From: Lineus longissimus
Taxonomy: Eukaryota; Nemertea; Pilidiophora; Heteronemertea; Lineidae
DNA length: 64,000 nucleotides
Direction: 5' to 3'
Assembly: GCF_910592395.1 (NCBI RefSeq)
Contig: NC_088318.1
Span: 2,730,001-2,794,000, forward strand
In this document: one piece after another, positions 36,401-46,900 of the stretch
How positions within the stretch are numbered: position 1 is the first letter of the stretch
Layout: every line of letters starts with the position of its first letter
The notes under the pieces: generated by a model
Databases searched by the model: none
Told to the model about the DNA's origin: nothing
What the model saw: only the letters and a program-made list of their open reading frames with translations
Program-made: the position numbers and the translations under genes

Positions 36401-39400
36401 GTTTGATTTTCTTTCTGTGTGATGTTGCCTCATTCATATCAAGAATGAATAAAGACAAGTTGACGTCATATTGCTGCCTGACTTTTGACCATATTATTAG
36501 AATCGACACACCAGGGGATCTAGGAGGTAGAAAAATAGGGGGCGTGCACTGCATTTCTCATTAAAATTTCTGTTGTGTCCAACAGTTTCATGGTCAAATT
36601 CAAAGATTTTCATGAATTAGGGGGGCAGCCTCTGGTGCGCCCCCCCCCTTGGATCCGTGCCTGCGCACTGCCTGAAGAGCTTTGACTTCCATGTTGGATC
36701 TGGCTCTGAAATCATCAGCAATCATTTTTCTGATAGTAGAAACTAGAAAAACATAAGAGATGATGTTTTGTCCATCAGTAAAAAGAAGAACACCACAGGG
36801 CTGTCAAAGTCTCGTCTCACAAATCTGTGGTGTTCATCCGATGTCATTTCCATTAAAACTAAGATTGAGTGATCGACGATCATTTTCCTATCATTTTTCG
36901 TATCCGTATGGTCTGCTGCATTTGGCGTGAAACACAGGAAGGGTCCATGTCGCCATGGCAATTTGTAAATCAGGAAGGCTCAATATCCGTCATGTCCATC
37001 CTAATCAGTTCAGGGAAAATGGAGTCTGAACATGTTGAACATGGAAATGGAATATTTTTGCAGATGAAATTGGGGGTGAGAGGTTCCAAAAACGGCCTGA
37101 TGTCTGTGAATGGCCCAGCAGACAGGATTTCATCAGAGCTGCGCACAGCATCGGGACAAAACCTCAGCGATATTGGCTTGCGGACATGATCATGTATACA
37201 TAAATTTCTGTGCATGTGGTCCGAGCCTGGAGGTCACCCCGGTGGGCCTGATCAGGTTTTTCCCGGGGAAGCTCAATTAGTGTAAAAGACATCTGCTCGG
37301 GTAATAACATACGATAATAGAATGGCAGTTTGATAGCTTTTCTGTGGAAACCATTGATGTGCTCTATCATAGCAATGGATACTGCCGGGTTTTTCCACAA
37401 ATTTCTTTGGTTTGGGTCTGTAACCGCATTTTGACCCAATTCAGACTTCAATTCAGTTTTTTGTGCGGATTTGGCAGCAAAAGAGACAAGCCACATATAT
37501 CTTAAATGAGTTTTCAAACTATATTAGGCATTTATCTGGTACCGGTAGTTCACTAGGCCAGGCTGAAAAGTTGCAGCTCCGACATCTATTTGTACCATCA
37601 ATAAAAGTTTAAAAGAAGCGTTGGACCAGAAAAATGTTTTAATTTTTACCTGGCCTATACCCGTAACTCTTCATTTCACGTATGGAGTTCAGATTTTCAA
37701 ATTCATCCTTCTCAGATCAAAATGAAAACGAATTATCATCACAGGTAAGTGATTCACTCTTGATTGAAGTAGTAATCAGATTGGTTTAAATTAATCTGGA
37801 ATAAACCATTGCCAATTCATTGCCCAGGAACCATTTGCATCCCATTATTCCATTAAAACTCAATGATTTAGATTCTATTGGTTATATGTCCTTGGGAAAG
37901 AAAGTGGTTTAAATCACCTGGTCAGTCACACTGAATCACAAGGTACAGTCTTTTGCATAAGTAAAGTCTTAAAATTATCTTGGATAGTTTTGATATATAT
38001 TGAATTTCGTTGGACCTTTGTTATAGGAGTGTCACTTGTTGTCTTGGGTATAATGATGACATCACACACAGAAATGTGTCGATGATATCCTTCCGAACAT
38101 CCTAAAATCTAAAAAAAATGCGTTTGTCCACATGTTGAGATATCATCAAGATAAAAAGGGATTTTTGATCGGTTTTCGCTAGGTCTTAGAATTGGTCATA
38201 TACTTTCATACATGTCGGTGTTTCTTTGAAAACTGATACAGCGCAAGTTGCCTATACTTAGGTGCATGTGTCATAGAAGAAAAAAATCAGAATTCTTAAA
38301 AATCAGGAGGGGGAGCCCAGCTAGTCATTCATCACCACACAGCCCTGGGGCTCAATATATACCAAATTACCCCCAGTCTTCTTTATACCTGATGAAGAAA
38401 GTTGGATTTTTTCTGCTTCAGTTCTTACAAATCAGACTTGTTACTTGAGGGAATTCAATTTATCTAATAGAATGAAAAAATCATTAGTCTTCTTTTTCTG
38501 AAGGTCTTGGGTTCAACGAAGTTTTTTGCAGATCTCATAAAATGTTTTCCAAAAATCCATGTTTCCAGTTGAGGTTTGGATATGAAATACATGTATATTG
38601 TTATCAGCCAAAAAATGATGGGATCTGCACAAATTGTGTTGCCTTATTGGCTTTAATGCTCAGTGATAGCTGTAGCCTGCTATGAAAAGAAACGTCCAGG
38701 AGGACAAGAGTTGAAAAACAAGGGGGTTACACAGAGATATATACGATTTTCAATTCTGAATTTCTCGTCAAAGTTTCAAAAATAAAATTCAAGCTAAGAT
38801 TCCTGGGTTTACAGTAGATGCTCACAAAAGTACGACAGTTGCCAACCCGAATCCGGGGCGGGGGGGGATCAAACTTCAGGGGGCAGACAATCTGCCAGAT
38901 GAAATTAAACACGACACAAAGTGTCAAGTAGCTTTCAACAATCCTGTTGATGTTGTGATTGCCTTGGGACATTTAGCGAGGGAATAAGTAGCCCGTGATA
39001 TTCAAGTGGCTTCTGTGGAACAGTGGCTTCGTTATCCGATAGTGTGTCGGAAAGATGTGCCCATCGCAAATAAGAAAAGTGCCTTAATGTTGAAGGAGTG
39101 AGCAGTATTTTCAAACACTGGTCTTGGTGATTGGTAATGCCACATTGGGAATGTTCACTTCAAGACGTTTTTGATACTCGTATCCATGACTATTTCTCGA
39201 CCTCCCCAACACAAGTATAAAACCTTAAACAAAAACTTCATCATGTTGTTAAAAAGCATTTTGACTGGACAGTGGAACCTCTCTTTAAAGGACACTCCTG
39301 AGACTGACAAATGCTGTCCGGAGTAGAGGATGTCCTGGTTACAGATGTCAGATCTTATGGAAACAACCAGTCCGGGACCAAATTCAGTGTCCTTAATAGA

Positions 39401-42400
39401 GTGGGTGTCCTTTATAGAGAGGTGTCTGCTATGGGTGGTTTTACTGTACTTACGAATTAAAATGTTGTGTAATCCTAGAATCGTATTTGGTTAATCCATT
39501 AGAAATATGAGTACTCCAAATTATGACCTGAAATGGAGGAAGAGAAGGCAGGGTTACAAGAGACCAGTCTTACATGGTTCCTATGGTATTTTGTTTGAGT
39601 GCCTTGCCGAGGAACTTCAATGAACTGACTCCAGATGTGGTGTTGAATATTGGGTTCAAAATGTGTTCTTTGTTGTGGAACTCGAGCAAGAAGGTTTGGT
39701 TGGTTTTTGGCTTTCTCCTCTGTAAATTTTGTATCAAAGCAGGTGTTAGCAGTTAGAAATGTACTTCGTGGGGAAAAGTCGGTTAGAAAATTTAAGTGGA
39801 ATGCTGCGTTCACACTGAAGTCGGTTTGAAACTGTTTTTCATAGTTCGCTCTTCAGAAAACGCTTCAGTTTCGAAACGGCTGCGCCACAAATGGCCTCAT
39901 GCACGCATGTTCAAGTCTATCTGAAAAGTGCCACACTTGTTGCGTAATATAGCATCAGACATTTCTCTTTTTCATACCTCATTAGTATGTGAACCAATCG
40001 GAGCGCAGTATTCAGTACCACGTGACCGTGTGATAATTTTTACTATTGTATGGCTTTATTCTATGATGACGTCACGGAACAAAAATGGCTGTGTGAAGTT
40101 GGCAGTTCGGCAGTGGTACATCAAATCAACCAAGTGATTTCGTAAAATAACCATCGCACTTCAAGCCAGGGAAAAGTAAAAATTATTCAATGGTGAGAAA
40201 AAATGTGACCCGCCATGACAAAACAGGTCGCATGGTGCTCTGAGCTTGACAGGTTGAGACAGACTGGTTGTTCATTTCACCATTGTCTGCCTTTTGTAAA
40301 ATCGGAGCATATCAATTTCTTCTATTATGTCCTGGTGTCATTTTAGGCTCATCTTCTGTGCGACATGCGACTCATTTTGTCGTGGCGGGTCACAAATATG
40401 ATTCCACGACCTACGGTAGTGCCAAACCGTCTTAATTGGAGATTTCAGATGGTTTCTAAAATACAGTAATTATTGTTTTAACTGAAAATACGAACTTTGA
40501 ACTATCTCATCTGTTTGCCGTGGCACAGGCTAAGGACCTAGTTAAGTGTTTTACACCTTATTCATAGGATGAAGCAATGAAGGGTTAAATGTTCTGCTCA
40601 AGGACATGGAGACAAAACAGCAGTGATTGTGTCAGTGGAACCCATGACCTCCTCACTGTGAGCTCGAACATCTTAGCCATAGCAAGCTCACTAATAACCC
40701 GGTGATAACGTTTGCTGGAATTCTTATGGATGGTTTCCTGACTATTACTTTAGTGAAAACATTCTGATTAGAACAGGTAGCTTTCTGTCACATAGATCAA
40801 TAGAGATGCCTTCCTACTCATGTTGCCGCTTCTAAGAGAAACTTTACAACCGAGAGAACCTGTTGCCAATCAACTTTTTAAGATTCTTATCTGTTTCGGC
40901 AAAAAATTCTTTACTTACTGTTTATCTAGAGTGCGGAATAATTCATGAAACGGGAGAAGGGAGGTAATTGCAATTTGTCCATTATCTAAAACATTCATTC
41001 GCACAGAAATTGGAGCTAATGCTTTCTCATTTAAATATCTGATTAGTAGATGAAGTAATTAGGTGCTCTCTGGTGAGATGTGCGACTGGTTTAGGAGTAA
41101 AAGCCCAAACTATTAAGCTGGTGTGTTCAAATTGAAATGGTTTATAAAAGCTTTGGGCGGTTTGTTTAGTACCTGCTTAGCCCGATTTCCCAATGTGTTT
41201 CAGTAGCCCTCCCCTCTTGTACGCATGGCTACACTGAAGCCAAGACTCCCACTAGCGGAGGTATGCAAGAAGATCCTCAGTCTATGATGGTGTAAAATGT
41301 TTGTTTTTATTGTGTCACCTACTAAAAGGGCCAGACAGAATATATCATTGCCATGTCGTGCATATTATCACTATTCATCTAATTCGTTGATTCTCGATAA
41401 AGATATGACGATAATACCCACAACCTCCCGACGGCTTGGCAATAATATGTCATGTGATGTCAGCAGAGAAAGGATGGATGATCGGCGGACGGAGGAGTTA
41501 ACAATTGTTTTGAGATGCAGATCCTGAACTTTAATACTGACCAAGTTACCCCAATCAATCTGCCAATAATAATAATAAGTTAATGGGTTTCGCTTGTGAT
41601 CTCACCATTCTGTCGACGTGATTTAAAGCCCTATCTGAGTGGCCCGAGAGGAATCATTAATGCCTTCGTGGATTTCCCCAGGTACTAATGGCGCCATTTG
41701 AATGATTTGTGACCTGGTATTAGGAACCATTTGTCACCGTAGAAAACCACTGACTGGGTCATTCTTATTCTTCTCAGAGAAGACAAACATTCTTATGACA
41801 GAATCAATGAATTTAATCCAGTTCTGCTGTGATTTAGGCGAGGGTCAAACAATTTCAAGCAGTTTCTTCACCAAAAAGTGATGATTTCTGGGCTTATCCA
41901 TTGACTCGACAAAAACTTTACATTGCCTGAAAGTGCCAATTGAGAAATCAGTTGAGAGTGCTTGCAAAAACCATAACTTCATTACCAAGTCTGTTATGAC
42001 CAGCAGCTCACAACAGCTAATATATCTGAGTACCTTTTGACTTTTTCAGCAGAAATTCAATAGAATTCCCTGGAAAGTCATGAACAACTCTCATTCCTGT
42101 TGGTCAAAAATCTTGTGCTCTCAGTCATTTTTCCCCGGTTATCGGTATAACTTTGAAGTATGAGTTTTATTGTTACTGTCAAACTTTTACCCCAGTTGTA
42201 GGAATGAGTTTTGTTACTGTCAAGCTTGGTACTCAGTCATTTTACCCCAGTTATTGGTATCATCTTGAGTATTGTTGCTGTCAAAGTTGATTTTGAGAAC
42301 AGAAACAGGTTTAAGGGGCCCATCTTTCTGCCGTTGTCGCTGGCTTTCAAGGTCGTCTTTATAATTCTCTATTCGCAGCAACTGATGCAAGAATTGGAAA

Positions 42401-42478
42401 CGGAACGAGAGCGCCGATGGAAGGCCGAGGAGGCAGCAAAAAAGATGGCCGACCACATCCGAGGTCTCCAAACAAAAG
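18167..42478 (+). CDS. LRRCC1: LRRCC1 (centriolar leucine-rich-repeat coiled-coil protein), 5' part in ten coding exons
   Basis: LRRCC1 is the animal relative of Chlamydomonas VFL1, a protein of the distal centriole lumen needed for centriole polarity and cilium assembly. Coding segments: 18167-18453, 18985-19202, 19561-19665, 20053-20099, 20257-20406, 20718-20795, 20984-21065, 21359-21482, 25106-25247, 42379-42478. Phases agree at every junction, giving 444 codons. Residues 1-200 hold leucine-rich repeats (LNLHCNYI, LDLSSNQI, LNLSCNNI, LNLSYNQI) in the order seen in human LRRCC1. Then comes a charged, poorly conserved linker. Exon 42379 gives the coiled-coil start ELETERERRWKAEEAAKKM, matching human DQEREKRWRAEQAENKLMD. 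The remaining roughly 550 coiled-coil residues are not in this window, so the gene continues beyond 64 kb or its exons escaped me. Introns of 3.6 kb and 17 kb interrupt it. Confidence 0.9.
18985..19202 (+). CDS. LRRCC1: LRRCC1 exon: further leucine-rich repeats
   Basis: Residues 96-168: NLVKLNLSYNQIHNLAGFLL, HVELHGNQI, then KDGAENAVC, which matches human LEKDGDDNPVC. Acceptor ctttatttcag, donor CAAAAG|gtctga. Confidence 0.9.
19561..19665 (+). CDS. LRRCC1: LRRCC1 exon: LRR cap
   Basis: Residues 169-203: GYRMNLLKSLPLLQSLDGFD, ending SDDLSDIP. Human has PGYRAVILQTLPQLRILD at this place, typical of an LRR C-terminal cap. Acceptor cttacctccag, donor TTCCAG|gtgaga. Confidence 0.9.
20053..20099 (+). 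CDS. LRRCC1: LRRCC1 47-bp exon
   Basis: Residues 204-219: GLEDYMEFLISSTSTS, corresponding to human CLEGLLDNLVSSDS. Acceptor tttatttcag, donor ACTTCA|gtaagt. Confidence 0.82.
20257..20406 (+). CDS. LRRCC1: LRRCC1 exon: linker
   Basis: Residues 220-269: DVNPIALATPRIDAALEKFK, a Thr-rich stretch (SDTTTTSTTD), ending RLIPREE. Acceptor ccatttaag, donor GAGGAG|gtagga, phase 0 on both sides. Confidence 0.78.
20718..20795 (+). CDS. LRRCC1: LRRCC1 exon: short coiled-coil segment in linker
   Basis: Residues 270-295: ESAERLEKLERQLAELMAKK with heptad Leu spacing. Acceptor gttcttcag, donor AAGAAG|gtaggc, phase 0 on both sides. Confidence 0.82.
20984..21065 (+). CDS. LRRCC1: LRRCC1 exon: Ser/Lys-rich linker
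   Basis: Residues 296-322: SAGSNGDTSSRSEKGTKTTK then TKLANKK. Acceptor ctctgttacag, donor AAAAGG|gttagt, phase 1 exit. Confidence 0.75.
21359..21482 (+). CDS. LRRCC1: LRRCC1 exon: basic linker
   Basis: Residues 323-363: AAISDESDDDLIPRKERPSR, TPRKKTAGGKTPRKTGNTDK, with two TPRK motifs. Acceptor cttctttctag, donor AAGAG|gtgggt, phase 2 exit. Confidence 0.78.
21520..21673. repeat. 56-bp tandem repeat next to LRRCC1 exon 9
   Basis: Units start gtacctgatgtttaaagacc at 21520, 21576 and 21632, the third partial. After it comes a decayed copy of the 3' end of the preceding exon (gcactgagaagaggcagggc). Confidence 0.85.
22932..24275 (-). CDS. Class A GPCR, FMRFamide-receptor-like, intronless and nested in an LRRCC1 intron
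   Basis: A complete 447-residue seven-transmembrane receptor, predicted to respond to a neuropeptide at the plasma membrane. N-terminal glycosylation sites (NQT, NAS) lie before TM1 (about 40-62, with GN at 54-55). TM2 is 73-95 with Asp82, TM3 118-140 ending ERY (134-136) instead of DRY, TM4 153-172, TM5 208-236, TM6 253-278 without a CWxP motif, TM7 300-322 with NSAIN in place of NPxxY. The patterns AQTGTIYTTVAFTVERYIAV and NSAINFLLYCVFGNKFRKVF follow the Drosophila FMRFamide receptor closely; the ligand is not proven. The canonical extracellular disulfide cysteines are absent in TM3 and loop 2. The tail is long and basic, then acidic. A 3' splice site just upstream (gttgcag, exon edge 24303) suggests a spliced 5' UTR, and an AATAAA on this strand near 22,218 could end the transcript. 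Confidence 0.92.
   Translation of the reverse strand: MTMVTSNQTLGSNASHPDGTDYEEYSADMTGLLSFQFWTWGVALNTLAILGIIGNILAITVLRHRRMRSSTSCYLIAQAVFDIIVLICSMLFFGLPVVSTAYATLYPYLHPYAYPTSLTAQTGTIYTTVAFTVERYIAVCRPLQASKMCTPRRAIRVILLVTLCSILYNVPRMLEYRNSYNTNPATNETVASYETTAFGADPIFQKVYLSYMYVPVIFLIPFFILSVLNVFLVLAVKKSQRTRAEMNARTSRENNLTIMVIVVVLVFLICQILAMIDNIYLTTVPHAQLMTNEYFIRFNGISTDMVCLNSAINFLLYCVFGNKFRKVFLHIYWCRKAASDRLDTSIQLITHRSLRNIENDKQTKSRPDHPMLISSQRKQSDRRRNRHRNNNHMNGHTKLIDMTPESEDHELSIGLIDQSEYEGVPVTPQALNNTIDDSTQRLVTESE
24626..25198 (+). repeat. 120-bp tandem array carrying a 3' splice site in each unit
   Basis: Five units begin at 24626, 24745, 24868, 24986 and 25106. Each is preceded by tctgcttctcatttcag (ccattttag in the first) and starts gaagttgacttgggtcctgt, followed by a C-rich tract and 'gacaggg.aagagggtatcact'. 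The last unit runs into LRRCC1 exon 25106-25247. C-tract length changes break the shared reading frame in the third unit (24868-24985). Confidence 0.88.
25106..25247 (+). CDS. LRRCC1: LRRCC1 exon whose acceptor is the last copy of a 120-bp tandem repeat
   Basis: Phase-2 entry at cttctcatttcag|GGAAG, phase-0 exit at TTATCAG|gtaggg; 142 bp, residues 364-411. The first 33 or so residues (EVDLGPVLSVRQLSPSPPGR, then RVMTGQEG) are translated repeat sequence. The end, KVEDEKRRDEIQSTYQ, resembles human EDNTYQSLVEQL just before the main coiled coil. Taking the acceptor one repeat upstream (24986) also stays in frame. Confidence 0.68.
25600..26055. repeat. Tandem repeat of about 149 bp, three copies
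   Basis: The word gtcctactatttgac recurs near 25642, 25790 and 25939, each followed by 'gcttgcttgccgtcgtttat'-like sequence and ctgtttacccaaga. The first copy is the most diverged. It is non-coding. Confidence 0.8.
27700..28590. repeat. Diverged local duplications with tggcgcca words
   Basis: The word tggcgcca recurs near 27860, 28142 and 28332. It is followed in each case by gaaactttcaaggtaat-like sequence, 'gaatggcccaagtctt' and 'gacatgaaaggattg'. Units are unequal and old. Confidence 0.7.
30640..30718 (+). mobile_element. MITE family A, right-end fragment
   Basis: This is the right half of the element defined at 31036-31214: aactagtgtcc ... taatagagaggtgtccgcta and agggaggttctactgta. Confidence 0.7.
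31036..31214 (+). mobile_element. MITE family A, complete copy
   Basis: About 180 bp with terminal inverted repeats tacagtagaacctctctatt and its complement-like agggaggttccactgta. The interior is built from repeated 'tagagaggtgtcc' words, so the whole element can fold back. No transposase is encoded. Confidence 0.78.
32073..32489. repeat. 49-bp minisatellite, about eight and a half units
   Basis: Unit aaaccaagctggttgaatgt ccttgaa(t/c)gtgattgg then (c/t)caggactattgg. Units differ at a few sites (aatgtcc or aacatcc; ggccagg, ggtcagg or ggtctgg), giving a clear pattern of local homogenisation. Confidence 0.88.
33560..34440. repeat. Diverged repeats of about 190-360 bp
   Basis: The order 'ggcgg(g)tagcattatttcatt ... 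cacaacttt(g/c)cttgtgat ... cagacc' recurs near 33690, 34075 and 34275. Copies are eroded and contain short internal expansions (aacaccaaaa near 34310-34370). Confidence 0.6.
34813..34972 (-). mobile_element. MITE family A, inverted copy
   Basis: It reads as the reverse complement of the 31.0-kb copy: tacagttgacctcccttagc at the left, tagagaggttctactgta at the right. Confidence 0.75.
39269..39448 (+). mobile_element. MITE family A copy
   Basis: acagtggaacctctctttaa at the left and ggtggttttactgta at the right; the interior matches the 31.0-kb copy with more substitutions. Confidence 0.73.
40204..40394 (+). mobile_element. MITE family B copy 1
   Basis: A 191-bp element with roughly 30-bp terminal inverted repeats: tgtgacccgccatgacaaaa at the left and ttttgtcgtggcgggtcaca at the right. 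It is almost identical to the inverted copy at 52.03 kb, suggesting recent activity. Confidence 0.78.
40540..40690 (-). mobile_element. Degraded tRNA-derived SINE, minus orientation
   Basis: Minus strand: gctatggctaagatgttcga, then gaggaggtcatgggttccac, then a V-SINE-like cttgagcagaacatttaacc. Order and spacing match the better preserved SINE at 60.84 kb. Confidence 0.6.
42379..42478 (+). CDS. LRRCC1: LRRCC1 exon: start of main coiled coil
   Basis: 100 bp, phase 0 in and phase 1 out, residues 412-444: QLMQELETERERRWKAEEAA then KKMADHIRGLQTK. Human LRRCC1 has LVEQLDQEREKRWRAEQAEN at this point. Acceptor ctctattcgcag, donor ACAAAAG|gtaggc. No following exon is visible in the remaining 21.5 kb. 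Confidence 0.87.
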
Positions 42479-43654
42479 GTAGGCAAAACTTCTGTTGTGA
42501 TAGGACTAGCCTACTTGATAGTGGTGTACTTGCCAGAGATACTTGTCACAACGACCTGGATGAATTGCATGCGATAAAAGTTTGAAGTTTTTGTTACAAG
42601 TGCCTGCAACAAAAATTGTATCACTGTTATACAGGAATGATGGTTTTTACCTGCAGAAGAGCAATAATGTTGTCATTCATCCCAGTGATAATTATCACAT
42701 GCCACAGCCATAAAGATCTCGCTTGTGTGCTGGTTGCATAAGTCATAGACTGGTTTCCAGCGTGCGAAGTTTGTCCACGAATGAAGAAGAAAGTGATGAT
42801 TTAGTATTGTGGAGGTGTCTGGTGGGATTTTCTCTTTAATGAATAGATTCTGATGCCGTCATTATGCAAAAGCCATATTGGTGTATTTTTATGGCGCTGA
42901 TGGTTGAGACACCATCGGAATAATGATAAGTGCATGGTCAGCTGTCAGATGCAGGCACGACAGGAGACTCTAAGCGGTAAAATATTTGCCAGCAGTTCTT
43001 TTTCGAACGTCAGCTTAAAAACATGAAACTTTCAACCTGGGGTGCAATTACCTTTGCATTTTTATCAGCAAGCGCGATATTTAGTCTTCCGTCAATTGAA
43101 AGTTAGAAAATTCACCAACTTTTACCTTTACAAAAATTTCACAGTTTATCGAATCCGTATTCAAGTGGTCTTTAACAAAACAGGGGGACAGAACATCCAA
43201 GTTTTCTTCTCTAACATGTCCATGTGGCAAATCCCGACATATAGGACATATCTAGAGTTGAGACCATTACATGTTGCAACATCACAACCTAACTGAAAAA
43301 TTGAAAACCTTACGCGATTCGATTACTGAGAAAGGAAAAACTGATTGGTCAGCTACGGAATTGAAATCGACAGACTGTAAATCCTTGAAGTAGCGCTTCG
43401 TGAGCTTTGAAAACTGAATTCAAGATTATCCCTCTTGAATTCTAAGTGGTCATGTGAATGGAACCAGCTGAGACTGTCCATGATAATTATCTGTCTTTCA
43501 ACCTGAACCAAGGACGTCCATATTCACGGCATGACGCTCTCAACTTAGGAAATCCATTAGAAGTATACAAACTTAATCTCCGGAGACTTTGGCCATTTGT
43601 GGACCGCGATTTCGAGGATTCTTGGACTTTTACAAGAATGTCTGCAGGAGTTAA

Positions 43655-43897
43655 TAATAAAAATGATAATGTGATGCATTTATATAGCGCTCCTCAGTAA
43701 CGTAACTGTTAAAGCGCTGTGGGATATCATATTATTATCATATTACAGAAATCAATCAGGGGTTTCAAGGAGCAACCAGAAGGTGCTCACTTGAACTTGA
43801 CCAGTCGGGGAACCAAGGAGTGACTCGGCCGGGAGTCGAACCCACGACCTCCTGATCATGAGGCCGACTCTCTTCCACTGCGCTACCGCTGCCCCTA
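43655..43897 (-). mobile_element. tRNA-derived SINE, minus orientation
   Basis: On the minus strand, A box tagcgcagtgg (43885-43876) and B box ggttcgactcc (43842-43832) are followed by a short body and an AT-rich tail with tatatagcgct near 43,685. Its head is nearly the same as that of the SINE at 60.84 kb (gatcaggaggtcgtgggttc). Confidence 0.82.
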
Positions 43898-45099
43898 AAG
43901 TTGGCAACAAGTGTTCATCTCAGCAACAGGAGAGAGCCACACCCCTGTACGAAGGACCTTCATGAATCGGATATCTTTTTCAAATCGTGCTTTGTTGCAC
44001 CTGCACTGTTTTGTAGAAAACATCGCCAACCGCTGTGTTTTAATGACACATTTCCACTCCTTTGTCCTCGTTCATTAATTCTCGTCATCAAAAAGCATTG
44101 CAGAACGCTGTAAGCTAGCTTTTTTTCCGCATTCCCGTCCTTTAGCATAATGGAGAAAAAATCATTGGTTAGATGTGAGGCAAACTGCTATAAAAGCTAT
44201 CCTGTCATACTTTCTTTATTAGGGTCATAATCTGGCGGTGCCGGGTTGGAAGTGGGAAGTGTAATCTACATTTTTGATTCATGGTCACCACAAATAACTC
44301 ATTGGTTACGAGTGCCATTAATTTCTTTGCAATTATTTGTGTGCTCTATTTGATTTATCGTTTAGATTTTTACAGAGTTTATTATGATTACGAAGAATTT
44401 CATCACAAAAGTTATTCCATTTTGATGATAGTTAGCCTTATCTGTCTCCTTGCAGATATTTAACGAGACGGGGGGGGGGGGGGCGAAGTTAACTCTAGGT
44501 GGCAGAGTTAGCATGATGTACCGTCATGTGGTTATAATTCTAAAAATTTCAAAGAGTTATTCTTATAAATTGTCACTTTGAATTTTCCCCTTCCGTACGT
44601 GATGAAGCATCAGATTTGCCAAGTTAGAAGGTTTTACCTATTGTAAAACATGAATGCTCTCAAGACAAAAACTATAGCTCAATCTCCAAATCTTAACATG
44701 GTTATAAATATAAGTCCTGAAACTCGCTTCAAATCCTATTTTACAAAATAGATGCCAACAGTCCAGCCATCCAATCAAGGAAACTTGATGAAATAGTGCT
44801 TTTCATATCACCATTACCATATACTTCACCATCGTTGTGAAAAAATCATGTTTTAATAACTCAGGTCAAAGGATTCTAAGAATGCCATTTGGTGCAACAA
44901 GAGCCTTCGCTTAATAACCGGTTGTTATGCCGGATGGCAAAGTGGAGGAGAACAGGTCTTGAGAGCCGTTTCTAGCTTGATGCATCATCATTCATTAAGC
45001 TAGTTCTGGCATGACGTGGGTTGAATTGAAATGTTGTATTAAGGTCACTGACCATTCAATACGACTTATGAGTGGAAACCTCGCTCATTGGTTTGCCAT

Positions 45100-45300
45100 T
45101 CTGTGACCCTGACATACATGTGGGTTTGCCAACTGTGACCTTGGACATTGGTTTGCCATTCCATGGCCTGGACATTGGTTGCCATTCCATTGGTTTACCA
45201 TTCCATGACCTTGACATTCGTTGCCATTCCATGACCTTGACATTGGTATTCTATTCCATGACCTTGACATTGGTTTGCCATTCCACGACCTTGACATTGC
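45100..45300. repeat. Short tandem repeat of about 28 bp
   Basis: Variants of ttggtttgccattccatgac followed by cttgacat, about seven units with indels, leading directly into the 116-bp array. Confidence 0.8.
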
Positions 45301-45640
45301 TTTGCCATTCTTTGATGACCTTGTCCTTGGATTTTCATATCAACTCAAGGAGGTCGTCAATGTAGATGAAATAATTTCATCTGAAAACTAAATGAATGCT
45401 CTGAGCATGACATTGCTTTGCCATTCTTTGATGACCTTGTCCTTGGATTTTCATATTAACTCAAGGAGGTCGTCAATGTAGATGAAATGATTTCACCTGA
45501 AAACTAAATGAATGCTCTGAGCATGACATTGCTTTGCCATTCTTTGATGACCTTGTCCTTGGATTTTCATATTAACTCAAGGAGGTCGTCAATGTAGATG
45601 AAATGATTTCATCTGAAAACTAAATGAATGCTCTGAGCAT
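45293..45640. repeat. 116-bp tandem repeat, three copies
   Basis: Units start gacattgctttgccattctt at 45293, 45409 and 45525 and are nearly identical. The start of each unit derives from the adjoining 28-bp repeat. Confidence 0.9.
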
Positions 45641-46044
45641 GTGAGATTGCAGTTTCAGCTATTTTCCACAATTGTAATAAGCCAATTATTGCGTTTGACC
45701 CGAAGAAAACACAGTTAGTGGTTGTGAGATGAGTTTTCTCTTGAGATTGCCAATTAGGAGAGAAGAATGATCACTTTTACATTCTTGAGTGTTATGGTTG
45801 GTAAGGCTGACATCTTGTGTTGGGCTGGAAGAAGAAAAGGGGGTAGCTATGCACTCTTTGATACATCTACCTAATGTCATGATGGTCTGGAAAGTTGTAT
45901 GCCTTTTCATCACATGTACTAAAGTTAAAAAGTTGGCCATTAATCGTGTTTCTAAAGCATTTTCCCAAGTCGGCCCTGCCCCAGGGATGTTCAAGGTCAG
46001 CTACAAAGTGCATCACATAACCCATGAACTCGTGTATGTAGAAA

Positions 46045-46135
46045 GAAGAAAGTGTCTCGGAAGGGATTTGGACCCACAACCTCCTGGTCAGAAGACTTGC
46101 ACTCTAACGTCTACACCATTGTGCATCCTATATTC
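46045..46135 (-). mobile_element. tRNA-derived SINE head, minus orientation, degraded
   Basis: Minus strand caatggtgtagacgttagag (A box region) and gttgtgggtccaaatccctt (B box region); the tail is not clear. Confidence 0.6.
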
Positions 46136-46239
46136 AATTTGATGAGCAGTATTTTGCTTCAAGTAGCACGCTCATGGTGATGTAAAGCCCATTCTGCCGA
46201 AGTAAATATTTTTAGATACACTGCCGAGTACCGTTTTTG

Positions 46240-46900
46240 TGAATGGACATTTGCACAAAATGGCTATCAACAACTCCCTTTCTTCACGGCATTATTACCG
46301 ACCAATTTCCAAATTCCGGTTTTTGTTATGATCATTGAGACGCGGAAATGACTGTCTGGGAACGTTTCCTTTTAATCTAGAAGGTGGCTTTATCTCATGA
46401 CCACCTAGCGATTTGTATTCTTTGCAGAAATATAGCCCCTCATTACTGTGCAAAATATGCAACACACGATCACTGCCTTCCTTTGCGCCATTTTAGATGA
46501 TGACCAATCATTTTCTCAAATTCCTGTTATTTGTTTTGATTTTTAAAACGGAAATGGCTGTCAGGAACATTTCGTCCAATCTCACTGATGCATTATTTAG
46601 AAGGAGGCTATTTTCTTGTCCTCTCTCAACAATAAGGCTTTTCATTATAAAGAAACAGGTATAACTTCATTAGTTCTAGTACTAGTACAAGATATTCTAC
46701 TGATAAACACTCCCTTTCGAACAGCATTTTAGAAGAAGCCCAACCAATTTCCAGATTCTGGCTTACAATGGTTTACAAACATGGGAATGACTGTCTTTGA
46801 ATTGTCTTTCAATCTTACTGACACCTTATCTAAAGTTGGCTGTTTTCCTGTCCTATCTACAATTACAATAAGACGTTACTCGGAAGCGAGAAACGCGGAA
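46240..46900. repeat. Three diverged copies of a 210-260 bp unit
   Basis: The order 'actcccttt...cattttaga...accaatttcc.aattc...gaaatgactgtc...' followed by 'aaggtggcttt' appears near 46268, 46460 and 46710. Confidence 0.6.

Larger units (their letters stand above)
25248..42378 (+). other. LRRCC1: 17-kb LRRCC1 intron
   Basis: Flanked by CAG|gtaggg and ctctattcgcag. It holds the tandem repeats at 25.6, 27.7, 32.1 and 33.6 kb, four family A MITEs, one family B MITE and a degraded SINE. Outside these I see only short unconvincing frames and AT-rich sequence. Confidence 0.75.

Noticed and set aside
42211-42585. 124-codon continuous frame around the LRRCC1 exon
   Set aside because: Only 42379-42478 has coiled-coil similarity and lies between splice sites; the flanks are intron that happens to be open.
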